Part shown: piece by piece, positions 1-7,216 of the stretch
How positions within the stretch are numbered: position 1 is the stretch's first letter
Layout of the letters: every line of letters begins with the position of its first letter
Position numbers and translations under genes: made by a program
Assembly (NCBI GenBank): GCA_023623095.1
Contig: JAMNXX010000277.1
Location: forward strand, 1 to 7,799
Length of the DNA stretch: 7,799 bases
Direction: 5' to 3'
Source of the DNA: Bacillota bacterium
GTDB lineage: Bacteria > Bacillota > Clostridia > Peptostreptococcales > Thermotaleaceae
Notes under the pieces: model-generated
What the model was told of the DNA's origin: nothing
The model's input: only the letters and a program-made list of their open reading frames with translations
Database searches by the model: none

Positions 1-2106
1 CTTTCAGATGCGGAAGTAGAGCATGAAGAAAAACAAGGTCATCTTTGGCATATCCGATATCCTGTGAAGGATTCGGATGAATTTGTTGAGATTGCGACAA
101 CAAGGCCGGAGACGATGTTAGGCGATACCGCTGTAGCTGTTCATCCTGAGGATGAGCGGTATGCCCATCTTGTAGGGAAGACATTGATCCTTCCAATCGT
201 GAACAGAGAGATACCCGTCATTGCGGATTCGTATGTAGATAGAGAATTTGGAACGGGTGCTGTAAAGATTACGCCTGCACATGACCCAAATGATTTTGAA
301 GTGGGATTAAGGCATAATCTGCCTCAAGTAGAGGTCATCGATGAAGAAGGAAAAATGAATGAAAACGCAGAAAAATACCAGAAAATGGATCGTTATGAAT
401 GCCGAAAGGCTTTGGTAAAGGATCTGGAGGAACAAGGGTTTTTGGTAAAAACAAAAGAACATCAGCATAATGTAGGCGTTTGCTATCGCTGTCATACCGT
501 GATCGAACCGAGGCTTTCAGAACAGTGGTTTGTAAAGATGGAAGATTTGGCAAAGCCTGCCATCGAGGCCGTAAAAAACGGAAGCATTAAATTTGTTCCG
601 GAGCGATTTGACAAAATTTATTACCATTGGTTAGAAAATATTAAGGATTGGTGCATCTCCAGGCAATTGTGGTGGGGGCATCGCATACCTGCTTATTATT
701 GTCAAGATTGCGGAGAGATGATCGTTTCGAGGGAAGAACCAGAGTTCTGTAAAAAGTGTAAAAGCAGCCGACTGCAGCAAGATGAAGATGTTTTGGATAC
801 GTGGTTCAGCTCAGCGCTATGGCCTTTTTCAACCCTTGGATGGCCGGAAGAGACAGAAGATCTAAAATATTTTTATCCGACAGATGTGCTGGTGACCGGT
901 TATGATATTATCTTTTTCTGGGTTGTGCGAATGATCTTTTCTGCTTTGGATCAAACGAAGCAGATCCCGTTCAAATATGTATTTGTTCATGGATTGGTTC
1001 GGGATGCACAAGGCAGAAAGATGAGCAAATCACTGGGGAATGGGATTGATCCTCTCGAGGTTATCGAACAATATGGTGCCGACGCACTTCGAATGACATT
1101 GGCCACTGGAAACAGTCCCGGAAATGATATGCGCTTTCACATGGAGAGGGTTGAATCAAATAGAAATTTTGGAAATAAATTATGGAATGCATCGCGATTT
1201 GTTTTAATGAACTTGGATCAGAAGGCCCTTGATGAACAGGCGTATCATGACCATTTTACGATAGCAGATCGGTGGATTCTATCGCGGATGAATCAGGTTG
1301 TGAAAGAGGCAACGGAGAATTTAGAAAAATTTGAACTAGGACTGGCTGTACAGAAGATCTCTGAATTTGTATGGGATGAGTATTGTGATTGGTATATTGA
1401 GCTTATAAAACCAAAACTATATGGAAATGATCTGAAGGAAAAAGCTGCAGCACTTCATACATTAATATTTGTATTGAAGAATATTTTGAAGCTGCTCCAT
1501 CCGTTTATGCCTTTTATTACAGAAGAAATTTGGCAGCACCTCCCAAATACAGAAACAAAAAGCGTTATGATTGCTCCTTGGCCTCAATATGATGAGAAGT
1601 TCCATTATGAAAAAGAGGAGAGTTTGATGGAGCAGATTATGGAAGGGATCCGGAGCGTGAGAAATATTCGTGCGGAGAACAATGTTGCTCCTTCTAAGAA
1701 AGCAAGGGTCATTATTGTGGCATCAGATGAAAAAGGATATGCGGCGATGGAAGAAGGAAAAGAATATTTCTATACACTTGCAAATGTATCAGAAGTTGTT
1801 TTGCTGAAAGAAAAAAGAGATATTCCTCAGGATGCCGTTTCTGCTGTCATAACAGGTGCTGAAATTTATATGCCCCTTGAAGAATTGATCGATTTTGAGA
1901 AAGAAATTCAGCGATTACAAAAAGAGAAAGAAAAGCTGGAGAAAGAATTGCAGAGAGTAAACGGGAAGCTATCGAATCAAGGATTTTTGGCAAAAGCACC
2001 TGAAAGAGTCATTGAAGAAGAAAGAGAAAAACGAGCCAATTATGAGATGATGATGCAAAAAGTTTCCGAAAGATTAGAAATGATAAAGAAAAAACAGAAT
2101 CAGTAA
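1..2106 (+). CDS. valS: Valine--tRNA ligase (ValRS), 5'-truncated by window edge
   Basis: Class Ia aminoacyl-tRNA synthetase that charges tRNA-Val in the cytoplasm and hydrolyses mischarged Thr-tRNA-Val. The reading frame is open from base 1, so the gene begins before the window; 701 residues are visible against about 880 in the family, and the N-terminal HIGH part is missing. Visible residues, numbered from the window start: CP1 editing-domain motif TTRPET (33-38) and the AHDPNDFE segment; zinc-type cysteines C161/C164 and C234/C237/C250/C253; the [11 protein letters not shown] motif (about 220-230); the KMSKS ATP-binding loop at 340-344 (bases 1018-1032); an anticodon-binding helical domain with [12 protein letters not shown]; and a Lys/Glu-rich C-terminal coiled coil (about 627-701), the tRNA-binding arm typical of bacterial ValRS. 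It ends in TAA at 2104-2106. folC follows 110 bp later, a common Firmicute order. Any T-box leader would lie outside the window. No frameshift is seen. Confidence 0.98.
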   Translation, partial: LSDAEVEHEEKQGHLWHIRYPVKDSDEFVEIATTRPETMLGDTAVAVHPEDERYAHLVGKTLILPIVNREIPVIADSYVDREFGTGAVKITPAHDPNDFEVGLRHNLPQVEVIDEEGKMNENAEKYQKMDRYECRKALVKDLEEQGFLVKTKEHQHNVGVCYRCHTVIEPRLSEQWFVKMEDLAKPAIEAVKNGSIKFVPERFDKIYYHWLENIKDWCISRQLWWGHRIPAYYCQDCGEMIVSREEPEFCKKCKSSRLQQDEDVLDTWFSSALWPFSTLGWPEETEDLKYFYPTDVLVTGYDIIFFWVVRMIFSALDQTKQIPFKYVFVHGLVRDAQGRKMSKSLGNGIDPLEVIEQYGADALRMTLATGNSPGNDMRFHMERVESNRNFGNKLWNASRFVLMNLDQKALDEQAYHDHFTIADRWILSRMNQVVKEATENLEKFELGLAVQKISEFVWDEYCDWYIELIKPKLYGNDLKEKAAALHTLIFVLKNILKLLHPFMPFITEEIWQHLPNTETKSVMIAPWPQYDEKFHYEKEESLMEQIMEGIRSVRNIRAENNVAPSKKARVIIVASDEKGYAAMEEGKEYFYTLANVSEVVLLKEKRDIPQDAVSAVITGAEIYMPLEELIDFEKEIQRLQKEKEKLEKELQRVNGKLSNQGFLAKAPERVIEEEREKRANYEMMMQKVSERLEMIKKKQNQ

Positions 2107-2122
2107 GGGCTTTGAAGGCAAT

Positions 2123-2146
2123 ACCGGGTCGTAAAAATGACCCGGT
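2123..2146 (+). other. GC-rich stem-loop between valS and folC, no U-tract
   Basis: Perfect inverted repeat ACCGGGTC (2123-2130) / GACCCGGT (2139-2146). It can extend inward by a G-U and a U-A pair, leaving an AAAA loop. The 3' side continues TGTCCTATC, so there is no U-run and this is not a canonical intrinsic terminator. It lies 17 bases after the valS stop and 71 bases before the chosen folC start. It may be an mRNA processing or stabilising hairpin, or a weak attenuator. The hairpin is seen; any role is inferred. Confidence 0.6.
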
Positions 2147-2216
2147 TGTCCTATCATCGTTAAGGGATTGCATATCGATTCAGCAAATCAAAAAGAAAAT
2201 TAGCGAGGGCAAGGGA

Positions 2217-3542
2217 ATGAATTATCGGGAAGTGTTGGCTTATATTCATCACACACAAAAGTTCGGCAGCAAGCTGGGTTTGGAAAACATTACAGCGCTT
2301 TTGAATTTAATGGGAAATCCGCACCGCGATTTAAAAGTGATCCATGTAGCCGGAACAAACGGGAAAGGGTCAACCTGTTCTTTTATCGCTTCTGTACTGA
2401 AAGAGCAGGGATATAAGGTAGGTTTATATACTTCTCCGTATTTAGAAGAATTTACAGAGAGAATCCGTATCAATGGTCAAAATATCCCTGAGAGAAAACT
2501 AGCTGAGATTGGTTCATTTACAAAATCAAAGGTAGAAGAGATGATTGCAAGAGGACTGGAACATCCGACAGAATTTGAAATGATTACTGCGGTTGCATTT
2601 GAGTACTTTAAAAGAGAACAGGTGGATTTCTTGGTTCTGGAAGTAGGATTGGGAGGCAGGGCGGATGCGACAAATGTGATTGAAAAACCATTGCTGTCTG
2701 TGATTACACCGATTGCGATGGATCATATGGACCGCTTGGGAAATACATTAAGGGAGATTGCATACGAGAAGGCAGGAATTATCAAACCCAATGGTTTCGT
2801 GATTTCTTCTCCCCAAAGACCGGAAGTGATGGAAGTTATTCAAGAAGTTTGCAAAAAGCAGGATGCAAAATTGCTCCAGGTGCCTTTGAATAACGTTCAT
2901 ATCATTGAACAAAATGAACGGTTTCAGCGTTTTGATGTGAAGTATGGGGAAAAGTATTTAAAAGATATAAAGATTCATCTGCTGGGCGAACATCAAGTAG
3001 AAAATGCTTCATTGGCAATAGCAGCTTTATACCAATTAAATAAAGAATATCATATTGCAATCGATATCAATTCATTTTATAGAGGATTTGCAAAAACATC
3101 TTGGCCGGGAAGATTAGAGATCATCCATCAAAATCCTACTGTATTGATCGATGGAGCGCACAATCTCCATGGGATGAAGGCATTAGAAAAAGTCATTAAA
3201 CAGCTGTTTTCGGATAGGAAATTGATCTTGGGGATAGGTGTTCTAAAGGATAAAGATGTAGAAGGGATGTTGCGTGCGATCGTTCCTCTGGCAGAAAAGC
3301 TTGTCTTAACAGAACCGAATAACCCAAGAGCCTTAAGCGTTCAGGAGCTAGCGTCTTTGGTAGAAAAATACAAGAAAGATTATGTGATAAAAGAGAAAAT
3401 ATCCGAGGCGGTTCAAACAGCATTATCGCTTGCGGAATCCGATTCTCTCATTGTATTTGCAGGATCTTTATATATGGCCGGGGAAGTCCGTAAACAATTT
3501 CGGGACAAGATTCAAAATCAATCAATATGGGAAAGGAGCTAA
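2217..3542 (+). CDS. folC: Bifunctional folylpolyglutamate synthase / dihydrofolate synthase
   Basis: Mur-ligase-family enzyme that adds glutamate to dihydropteroate and/or folates using ATP, in the cytoplasm. I chose ATG 2217 (441 aa, near the usual 430): the protein then begins MNYREVLAYIHHTQKFG, the family's normal N-terminus, with GAGGG at 2205-2209 seven bases upstream. The frame is open back to a TTG at 2112, but that would add 35 non-homologous residues encoded across the intergenic hairpin. Visible motifs: P-loop GTNGKGST (46-53); LEVGLGGRADATN (141-153); TPIAMDHMDRLG with H170; YEKAGIIK, whose K185 is the family's carbamylated lysine; DGAHN (312-316) in the C-terminal glutamate-ligase domain; GVLKDKDVEGML; and EPNNPRAL. 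The stop (3540-3542) is one base before the lysA ATG, implying an operon. Whether it performs one or both activities cannot be decided here. Confidence 0.95.
   Translation: MNYREVLAYIHHTQKFGSKLGLENITALLNLMGNPHRDLKVIHVAGTNGKGSTCSFIASVLKEQGYKVGLYTSPYLEEFTERIRINGQNIPERKLAEIGSFTKSKVEEMIARGLEHPTEFEMITAVAFEYFKREQVDFLVLEVGLGGRADATNVIEKPLLSVITPIAMDHMDRLGNTLREIAYEKAGIIKPNGFVISSPQRPEVMEVIQEVCKKQDAKLLQVPLNNVHIIEQNERFQRFDVKYGEKYLKDIKIHLLGEHQVENASLAIAALYQLNKEYHIAIDINSFYRGFAKTSWPGRLEIIHQNPTVLIDGAHNLHGMKALEKVIKQLFSDRKLILGIGVLKDKDVEGMLRAIVPLAEKLVLTEPNNPRALSVQELASLVEKYKKDYVIKEKISEAVQTALSLAESDSLIVFAGSLYMAGEVRKQFRDKIQNQSIWERS
3532..3538 (+). promoter_or_regulatory. Ribosome binding site that fixes the lysA start
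   Basis: AAAGGAG lies inside the last codons of folC, five bases before ATG 3544. The lysA frame is open upstream to 3430, inside folC, but this Shine-Dalgarno sequence and the family N-terminus both choose 3544. Confidence 0.85.
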
Positions 3543-3543
3543 A

Positions 3544-4836
3544 ATGTTGAAAACAGCGGATAACAATGAAAAGCATCTCCTATTTGGAGGCTGTGATACG
3601 GTGGCTTTGGCAAAAAAGTACGGTACGCCGCTATATGTGATTTCTGAAGAGCATATACGAGAACGATGCAGAGAGATTCAAAGGGATTTTTTGTTAAAAT
3701 ATAACCGTACCAAGGCATTTTATGCAAGCAAAGCTTTTTTAACCATGAAGATGTGTAGAATCATATCGGAAGAAGGATTGGGACTTGATGTGGTTTCAGG
3801 AGGAGAATTGTTTACAGCGATAAAAGCAGGATTTCCAATGGAGGATGTGATCTTTCACGGAAATAATAAATCTTTAGAAGAAATCGAGCTGGCGCTTTCG
3901 AATGATGTAGGGAGAATTGCAGTAGACAATCTGGATGAATTGGCGATGATTCAGGAGGCTGCAGAAAGGCTCGATAAAAAAACAAAGATTTTATTTCGCA
4001 TTTCTCCAGGAATTGAAGCAGGAGATACCCATGAATATATTTTCACAGGGCATAAAGATTCTAAATTTGGAATTCCATTGGAGCAAAATATCATCAAAAA
4101 AGCAATTGCTGATGTGATGAATTCTTCTCATATGGAATTTATGGGATTTCATTTTCATGTGGGTTCCCAGCTGTTTCGCTATGATTCTCATGTTGCAGCT
4201 GTACACGTGTTGATTCGATTGATGGAATACATCAAAAATGAAATGGGAGTTTCTACACAGGAGCTGAATATCGGTGGAGGATTTGGCATCCGTTATGTAG
4301 AGGAAGATGAATCGAAGCCCTTGAGTTTTTTTGTAGATGCGATCATGGAAAGCATTATCCAAGGATGTGAAAACGCAAATATCGATGTTCCGCTCATCAT
4401 GATTGAACCCGGAAGATGGATCGTAGGAGAAGCAGGGATTACCCTTTATACGATCGGAAGCATCAAAGAAATTCCAGGGATTCGGACGTATATCAGCGTA
4501 GACGGGGGGATGCCGGATAATCCTCGCCCTGCATTGTATCAGGCTAAATACCGAGCTGTTGTCGCAAATAAGATGGGACAAGAATTAGAAAAACAAGTTA
4601 CGGTGGCTGGAAAGTGCTGTGAATCCGGAGATATCCTTATCGAAAATATTAAACTTCCAAAAATCGAGTCGGGAGATATATTGGCTGTATTCAGTACCGG
4701 CGCCTACAATTATTCCATGTCTAGCAATTACAACCGACTGCCTAGACCGGCTGTTGTTTTGGTCAATAGCGGGAATGATGAATTGATGGTGAAGAGAGAA
4801 AGTTATGAGGATCTGATTCGGAATGAAATGTTTTAA
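3544..4836 (+). CDS. lysA: Diaminopimelate decarboxylase
   Basis: PLP-dependent fold-III decarboxylase that converts meso-diaminopimelate to L-lysine, the last step of lysine synthesis, in the cytoplasm. It is 430 aa from ATG 3544, normal for the family. Visible: PLP Schiff-base lysine K63 in FYASKAF; HFHVGSQ (203-209); the glycine-rich phosphate loop GGGFG (244-248); EPGR (288-291); CESGD with catalytic C359, supplied across the dimer interface in this family; and GAYNYSM with Y388 near the cofactor. The CESGD and GAYNYSM motifs favour LysA over the related carboxynorspermidine or ornithine/arginine decarboxylases. It starts one base after folC stops, so it is the last gene of the valS-folC-lysA run, and a hairpin terminator follows 58 bases later. 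I see no lysine riboswitch before it, so its expression probably follows folC. Confidence 0.96.
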   Translation: MLKTADNNEKHLLFGGCDTVALAKKYGTPLYVISEEHIRERCREIQRDFLLKYNRTKAFYASKAFLTMKMCRIISEEGLGLDVVSGGELFTAIKAGFPMEDVIFHGNNKSLEEIELALSNDVGRIAVDNLDELAMIQEAAERLDKKTKILFRISPGIEAGDTHEYIFTGHKDSKFGIPLEQNIIKKAIADVMNSSHMEFMGFHFHVGSQLFRYDSHVAAVHVLIRLMEYIKNEMGVSTQELNIGGGFGIRYVEEDESKPLSFFVDAIMESIIQGCENANIDVPLIMIEPGRWIVGEAGITLYTIGSIKEIPGIRTYISVDGGMPDNPRPALYQAKYRAVVANKMGQELEKQVTVAGKCCESGDILIENIKLPKIESGDILAVFSTGAYNYSMSSNYNRLPRPAVVLVNSGNDELMVKRESYEDLIRNEMF

Positions 4837-4894
4837 GAGAAATAAAAAAACTATCTCAATGGAAGAATAAGTTTCTTTAGAAAATCAGCGGAAT

Positions 4895-4924
4895 AAAAAT
4901 CGCCTAAAAAAAGGCGATTTTTTT
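4895..4924. terminator. Bidirectional intrinsic terminator between lysA and the TSCPD gene
   Basis: Ten-base stem AAAAATCGCC (4895-4904) / GGCGATTTTT (4913-4922) with loop TAAAAAAA. The T-run (4918-4924) serves the + strand operon ending in lysA, and the complementary A-run on the left gives a shorter U-run for the - strand gene. The T-run reaches the last base of the TSCPD gene's stop codon, so the two transcription units are packed tail to tail. Confidence 0.88.
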
Positions 4925-5178
4925 CATCCAGTGGCTTCTTTGGTCAGAGAGGCTAAAGCACGTGCCAATTGATCCGGGCAAGAAGTATTTTTGTTTCCGC
5001 ATCGGACGCCCCTCAGTTTTTCAATAACTTCTTCCACATCCATCCCTTCTACAAGCCTGCAAATTCCTTGAAGGTTTCCAGAGCAACCTCCGTAGAATTT
5101 TATGTTTTGAATTTTATTATCTTGAATGGAAAAAAGAATCTCTCTGGAGCATACACCTGCTGTCAAATATCGAAACAT
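4924..5178 (-). CDS. TIGR03905-type TSCPD domain protein
   Basis: An 84-aa cytoplasmic protein with no signal peptide or membrane segment. The pattern matches my knowledge of the TIGR03905 / TSCPD-domain family of Clostridia: AGVCSREI (7-14), YGGCSGNLQGI (29-39), LVEGM (42-46), a short helix, then RCGNKNTSCPDQLARAL (59-75) including the TSCPD signature at 65-69. Five cysteines (10, 32, 40, 60, 67) suggest metal or redox chemistry. A TSCPD domain also occurs at the C-terminus of some ribonucleotide reductases, but no specific function is established for these stand-alone proteins. Start ATG (5176-5178) has GGGAGG seven bases upstream (5186-5191). It has its own promoter (5216-5243) and is probably monocistronic. 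Confidence 0.9.
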   Translation of the reverse strand: MFRYLTAGVCSREILFSIQDNKIQNIKFYGGCSGNLQGICRLVEGMDVEEVIEKLRGVRCGNKNTSCPDQLARALASLTKEATG

Positions 5179-5215
5179 GATAGAACCTCCCGTCTAAATG
5201 AAATATACATCATCT

Positions 5216-5243
5216 AGTATATCGCATAGGAAGAAAATATCAA
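5216..5243 (-). promoter_or_regulatory. Sigma-A-type promoter of the TSCPD gene
   Basis: Reading the - strand: -35 TTGATA (5238-5243), 16-base spacer, -10 TATACT (5216-5221). The predicted transcription start is near 5209, giving a leader of about 30 bases before ATG 5178. Both hexamers are one mismatch from the vegetative consensus. Confidence 0.7.
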
Positions 5244-5251
5244 TGGGAAAT

Positions 5252-5279
5252 CACAACAAAAGATGAAGCGCATAAAATG
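5252..5279 (+). promoter_or_regulatory. Weak promoter candidate for the beta-propeller gene
   Basis: In the 151-bp divergent gap, CACA (5252-5255) lies 15 bases before CATAAAATG (5271-5279). This resembles the sigma-K pattern (mACm then CATAnnnTA, one mismatch). The same stretch can also be read as a poor sigma-A site (ATCACA, 17 bases, TAAAAT). Neither reading is strong, and I list it only because nothing better precedes 5330. Confidence 0.22.
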
Positions 5280-5329
5280 ATAAAAAGCAGATGCGTTGAA
5301 GCATACGCAATTTCTCCAGAGGTGATCGG

Positions 5330-6292
5330 ATGAAAGAAGATTCTCAAAATATAATTGTTGTAGCGAATATGGGGGAAGATACGGTATCCGTTATCGATGC
5401 AAGGAATATAAAAGTGCTTTATAAGATCGGATTAAATAATGGAATATTTCATCCAAATATGCAGGCGGCAAAAAAACCAGTATTAGGCCCTCATCATATT
5501 GTGATGGACACCAAAGAGAAGTTATTATATACGACAAATTCGCACCATGGAAGCATTAGCATCATCGATTTGAATAAATGCAGGGTGGTGGATAATATTT
5601 TGGCAAGTAGCTGTCCCAGTCATATGGAAATTTGCCACAGGAACAAAACATTATATATATCAAATACGGATTCAAACTCAATCTCTGCTATGGATTTGGA
5701 TACCCGAATCTTATCGACTCAAATTCCTGCCGGGAGAATGCCCCATGATATCCAGCTGAGCAGGGATGAGCGGTATTTGTATGTTGCCAATATGGATTCC
5801 CACACTTTGACAGTCATCGATACATCTACAAATGACATGAAGCAATCGGTATCTGTTTACCCCAATCCGTATCATATTGTACTCAATCAAGCAGGCAATT
5901 TGATTTTTGTGGTCAATACGAGTTTTTCAGGTATAAATGACGGAAGCATTACGATCTTGGATGCTCAAGATTTAAAAGTATTGGAAAAAATGAAGGCAGG
6001 GAAGATGCCGGTTGAAGCCATACTCGATGAAGAAGAATCTTTTTTATACATTACAGATGCAGAATCCAATACAGTTAACGTTGTTGAAATCGATAAAGCA
6101 AAGGTGGTCGAACAAATAAAAGTAGGAAGGATGCCTGGCAGTCTTGCCAGGGATAGAAGAACACAATATTTATTTGTAAGCAATGTGCAAGACAATACCG
6201 TAACGGTGATTGATCTGAAACGACTTGTTGTATTAAAGAATATAGACGTGGGAATTGAACCAAATGGTATTTTATGTATTGATCATATTTAA
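5330..6292 (+). CDS. YVTN/YncE-type seven-blade beta-propeller protein
   Basis: A 320-aa protein made of seven repeats of the form (Y/F)(L/V)Y(V/I)(A/S)N...VxVID...V..I..G..P, at about residues 7, 65, 107, 149, 191, 238 and 280. This makes one complete seven-bladed propeller. Family members are usually exported or surface proteins, but this one starts MKEDSQNIIVVAN with no signal peptide, so a cytoplasmic (or spore-associated) location is inferred. Just after each inter-blade proline, the second residue is H56, H98, D140, H182, E229, S271, G313, with additional H55 and H139. Such a ring could bind metal. ATG 5330 has AGAGGTGAT (5318-5326) upstream. Its stop TAA overlaps the stop of the convergent DUF4364 gene. 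No catalytic function can be assigned; alternatives are a binding scaffold or a spore-coat component. Confidence 0.9.
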   Translation: MKEDSQNIIVVANMGEDTVSVIDARNIKVLYKIGLNNGIFHPNMQAAKKPVLGPHHIVMDTKEKLLYTTNSHHGSISIIDLNKCRVVDNILASSCPSHMEICHRNKTLYISNTDSNSISAMDLDTRILSTQIPAGRMPHDIQLSRDERYLYVANMDSHTLTVIDTSTNDMKQSVSVYPNPYHIVLNQAGNLIFVVNTSFSGINDGSITILDAQDLKVLEKMKAGKMPVEAILDEEESFLYITDAESNTVNVVEIDKAKVVEQIKVGRMPGSLARDRRTQYLFVSNVQDNTVTVIDLKRLVVLKNIDVGIEPNGILCIDHI

Positions 6293-6819
6293 AGCAAAGA
6301 AAATAGATGGATAATCCCTTGATAGATTTCAGGAGCTTCCTTTTTCCACTTTTCACAGATTTGTTTTGCTTGTTTATTGGAAGCTACATTTAATTTTAAT
6401 TCGATTAGGCTTGTGTTGTTTTCAATTGCCTTCATATCTACAATATATTCGTTTTCTTTTTTCTTTGTAAAATCTGCAATAATTTGCATTTCCTTTAGCA
6501 GATGTTTCTTTTTCTGTTCAACGGCTCGCTGAATCTCATCAATAAGCTGATCTGAAAGCCTATTTTTAAAGTACCGTAAAGCGGACATTCCTTTTTGTGT
6601 AAGAATATACGAATCATTTTCCTCGTTTATATTGTACTCCAATAATCCGGAAGAAACCAATTCAGTAAGATATTGTTGCAGAGAAAAATAATTGAGGTAT
6701 TCTTTTTCCATAATAAATTCTGTAATTTGCGTATTGGTAAGCGGTATGGAAAATCTTTCGAATATGTATAACAATAAAAGTTTATGTTCTGCTAATTGTT
6801 GTGTGTTTTCAGAAAACAT
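6289..6819 (-). CDS. DUF4364 family winged-helix protein
   Basis: A 176-aa protein beginning MFSENTQQLAEHKLLLLYIF, characteristic of DUF4364 proteins of Clostridia. Residues about 9-85 form a predicted winged helix-turn-helix (helices around LTNTQITEFIM and SLQQYLTELVSSGLL, then a wing ending YILTQKG). A charged helix follows (about 86-112), and then a small C-terminal domain of unknown role. DNA binding is inferred from the fold; targets are unknown. I chose ATG 6819: a GTG nine bases upstream is in frame, but it lies within the Shine-Dalgarno sequence AAAGGTGA (6825-6832). An extended -10 promoter precedes it. It converges on the beta-propeller gene with a 4-bp overlap and no visible terminator, so their 3' ends could produce antisense transcripts. 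Confidence 0.88.
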   Translation of the reverse strand: MFSENTQQLAEHKLLLLYIFERFSIPLTNTQITEFIMEKEYLNYFSLQQYLTELVSSGLLEYNINEENDSYILTQKGMSALRYFKNRLSDQLIDEIQRAVEQKKKHLLKEMQIIADFTKKKENEYIVDMKAIENNTSLIELKLNVASNKQAKQICEKWKKEAPEIYQGIIHLFSLL

Positions 6820-6824
6820 ACTCT

Positions 6825-6832
6825 TCACCTTT
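6825..6832 (-). promoter_or_regulatory. Ribosome binding site that fixes the DUF4364 start
   Basis: AAAGGTGA on the - strand, five bases before ATG 6817-6819. It overlaps the alternative GTG at 6826-6828, which cannot easily be the start because its own upstream region (TTTATCGG) lacks a good Shine-Dalgarno match. Confidence 0.75.
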
Positions 6833-6863
6833 TCCGATAAAATGATATAAATAACCTGAGATG

Positions 6864-6872
6864 ATTATAGCA
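6864..6872 (-). promoter_or_regulatory. Extended -10 promoter of the DUF4364 gene
   Basis: The - strand reads TGCTATAAT: a perfect sigma-A -10 (TATAAT, 6864-6869) with the extended TGn element (TG at 6871-6872). No acceptable -35 is found at 16-18 bases, which fits an extended -10 promoter. The predicted start is near 6857, giving a leader of about 38 bases. Confidence 0.65.
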
Positions 6873-6922
6873 TATTCTTAAAACAAAATCTTGTATTTGA
6901 AAAAAGAAAAATTTTATGGATA

Positions 6923-6967
6923 AACAATAAACGGAGAAATAAAAGATCTATTTCTCCGTTTATTGTT
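6923..6967 (-). terminator. Intrinsic terminator after the SASP gene
   Basis: A 19-bp perfect inverted repeat (6923-6941 / 6949-6967) with a 7-base loop, 18 bases past the SASP stop. On the - strand the GC-containing core ACGGAGAAATA/TATTTCTCCGT is followed by TTATTGTTTAT, an interrupted U-run. The outer pairs extend into that tract, so core-hairpin formation and full-length pairing are both possible. It also insulates the DUF4364 promoter from SASP transcription. Confidence 0.8.
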
Positions 6968-6985
6968 ATTCTATTTAATATAAGC

Positions 6986-7189
6986 TTATTTTCCAGCTAA
7001 GCTTCTTTCCGCAAGTTCTACCAACCGTTTGGTCATATAGCCGCCAACATAACCATTTTGTCTGGATGTCAAGTTCCCTTTATCTACCTGTTCATAGTTC
7101 GCTAATCCAAGTTCTCCGGCGATTTCAGCTTTCATTTGGTTTAAAGCTGCTCTTGCTTCGGGAACAACAACCCTATTATTGTTAGCCAC
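6986..7189 (-). CDS. Alpha/beta-type small acid-soluble spore protein (SASP)
   Basis: A 67-aa DNA-binding protein that coats and protects the spore chromosome and is degraded at germination by the protease GPR. Visible: the N-terminal MANNNRVVVPEARAALNQMK segment; KAEIAGELGL (20-29) with the expected GPR cut between E22 and I23; and the conserved C-terminal DNA-binding stretch LTSRQNGYVGGYMTKRLVELAE (40-61). Length and motifs match the family. The start is GTG (7187-7189), supported by AGGAGGG (7196-7202) six bases upstream and by the conserved MANNN start. In the family expression is in the forespore under sigma-G; I could not find a convincing sigma-G promoter in 7203-7348. An 11-bp stem-loop sits in the leader and a long terminator stem follows. 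Several paralogs usually exist per genome, so I give no gene symbol. Confidence 0.96.
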   Translation of the reverse strand: MANNNRVVVPEARAALNQMKAEIAGELGLANYEQVDKGNLTSRQNGYVGGYMTKRLVELAERSLAGK

Positions 7190-7195
7190 TGATTT

Positions 7196-7202
7196 CCCTC
7201 CT
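7196..7202 (-). promoter_or_regulatory. Strong ribosome binding site for the SASP GTG start
   Basis: AGGAGGG on the - strand, six bases before GTG 7187-7189. This near-perfect Shine-Dalgarno sequence supports GTG initiation. Confidence 0.85.
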
Positions 7203-7216
7203 AACCAATCGATTTT

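Noticed and set aside
2112..2216. TTG-initiated 35-residue extension of folC
   Set aside because: The extension does not resemble FolC N-termini and spans a GC-rich hairpin; ATG 2217 gives the expected MNYREVL start and a GAGGG site.
3430..3543. Upstream start for lysA inside folC
   Set aside because: The added residues are folC sequence read in another frame; AAAGGAG at 3532-3538 and the family N-terminus support 3544.
3991..4581. 196-codon - strand open frame antisense to lysA
   Set aside because: It is the complement of strongly conserved lysA sequence, has no recognisable domain and is rich in residues typical of antisense translation.
4969..5217. 82-codon + strand frame over the TSCPD gene
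   Set aside because: It is antisense to a recognised conserved gene with its own promoter and ribosome binding site.
5292..5309. Small inverted repeat TGCGT / ACGCA before the propeller gene
   Set aside because: A five-base stem with an eight-base loop is expected by chance; no supporting context.
6075..6356. 93-codon - strand frame across the ends of the propeller and DUF4364 genes
   Set aside because: It overlaps both recognised genes in other frames, and no domain is recognisable in it.
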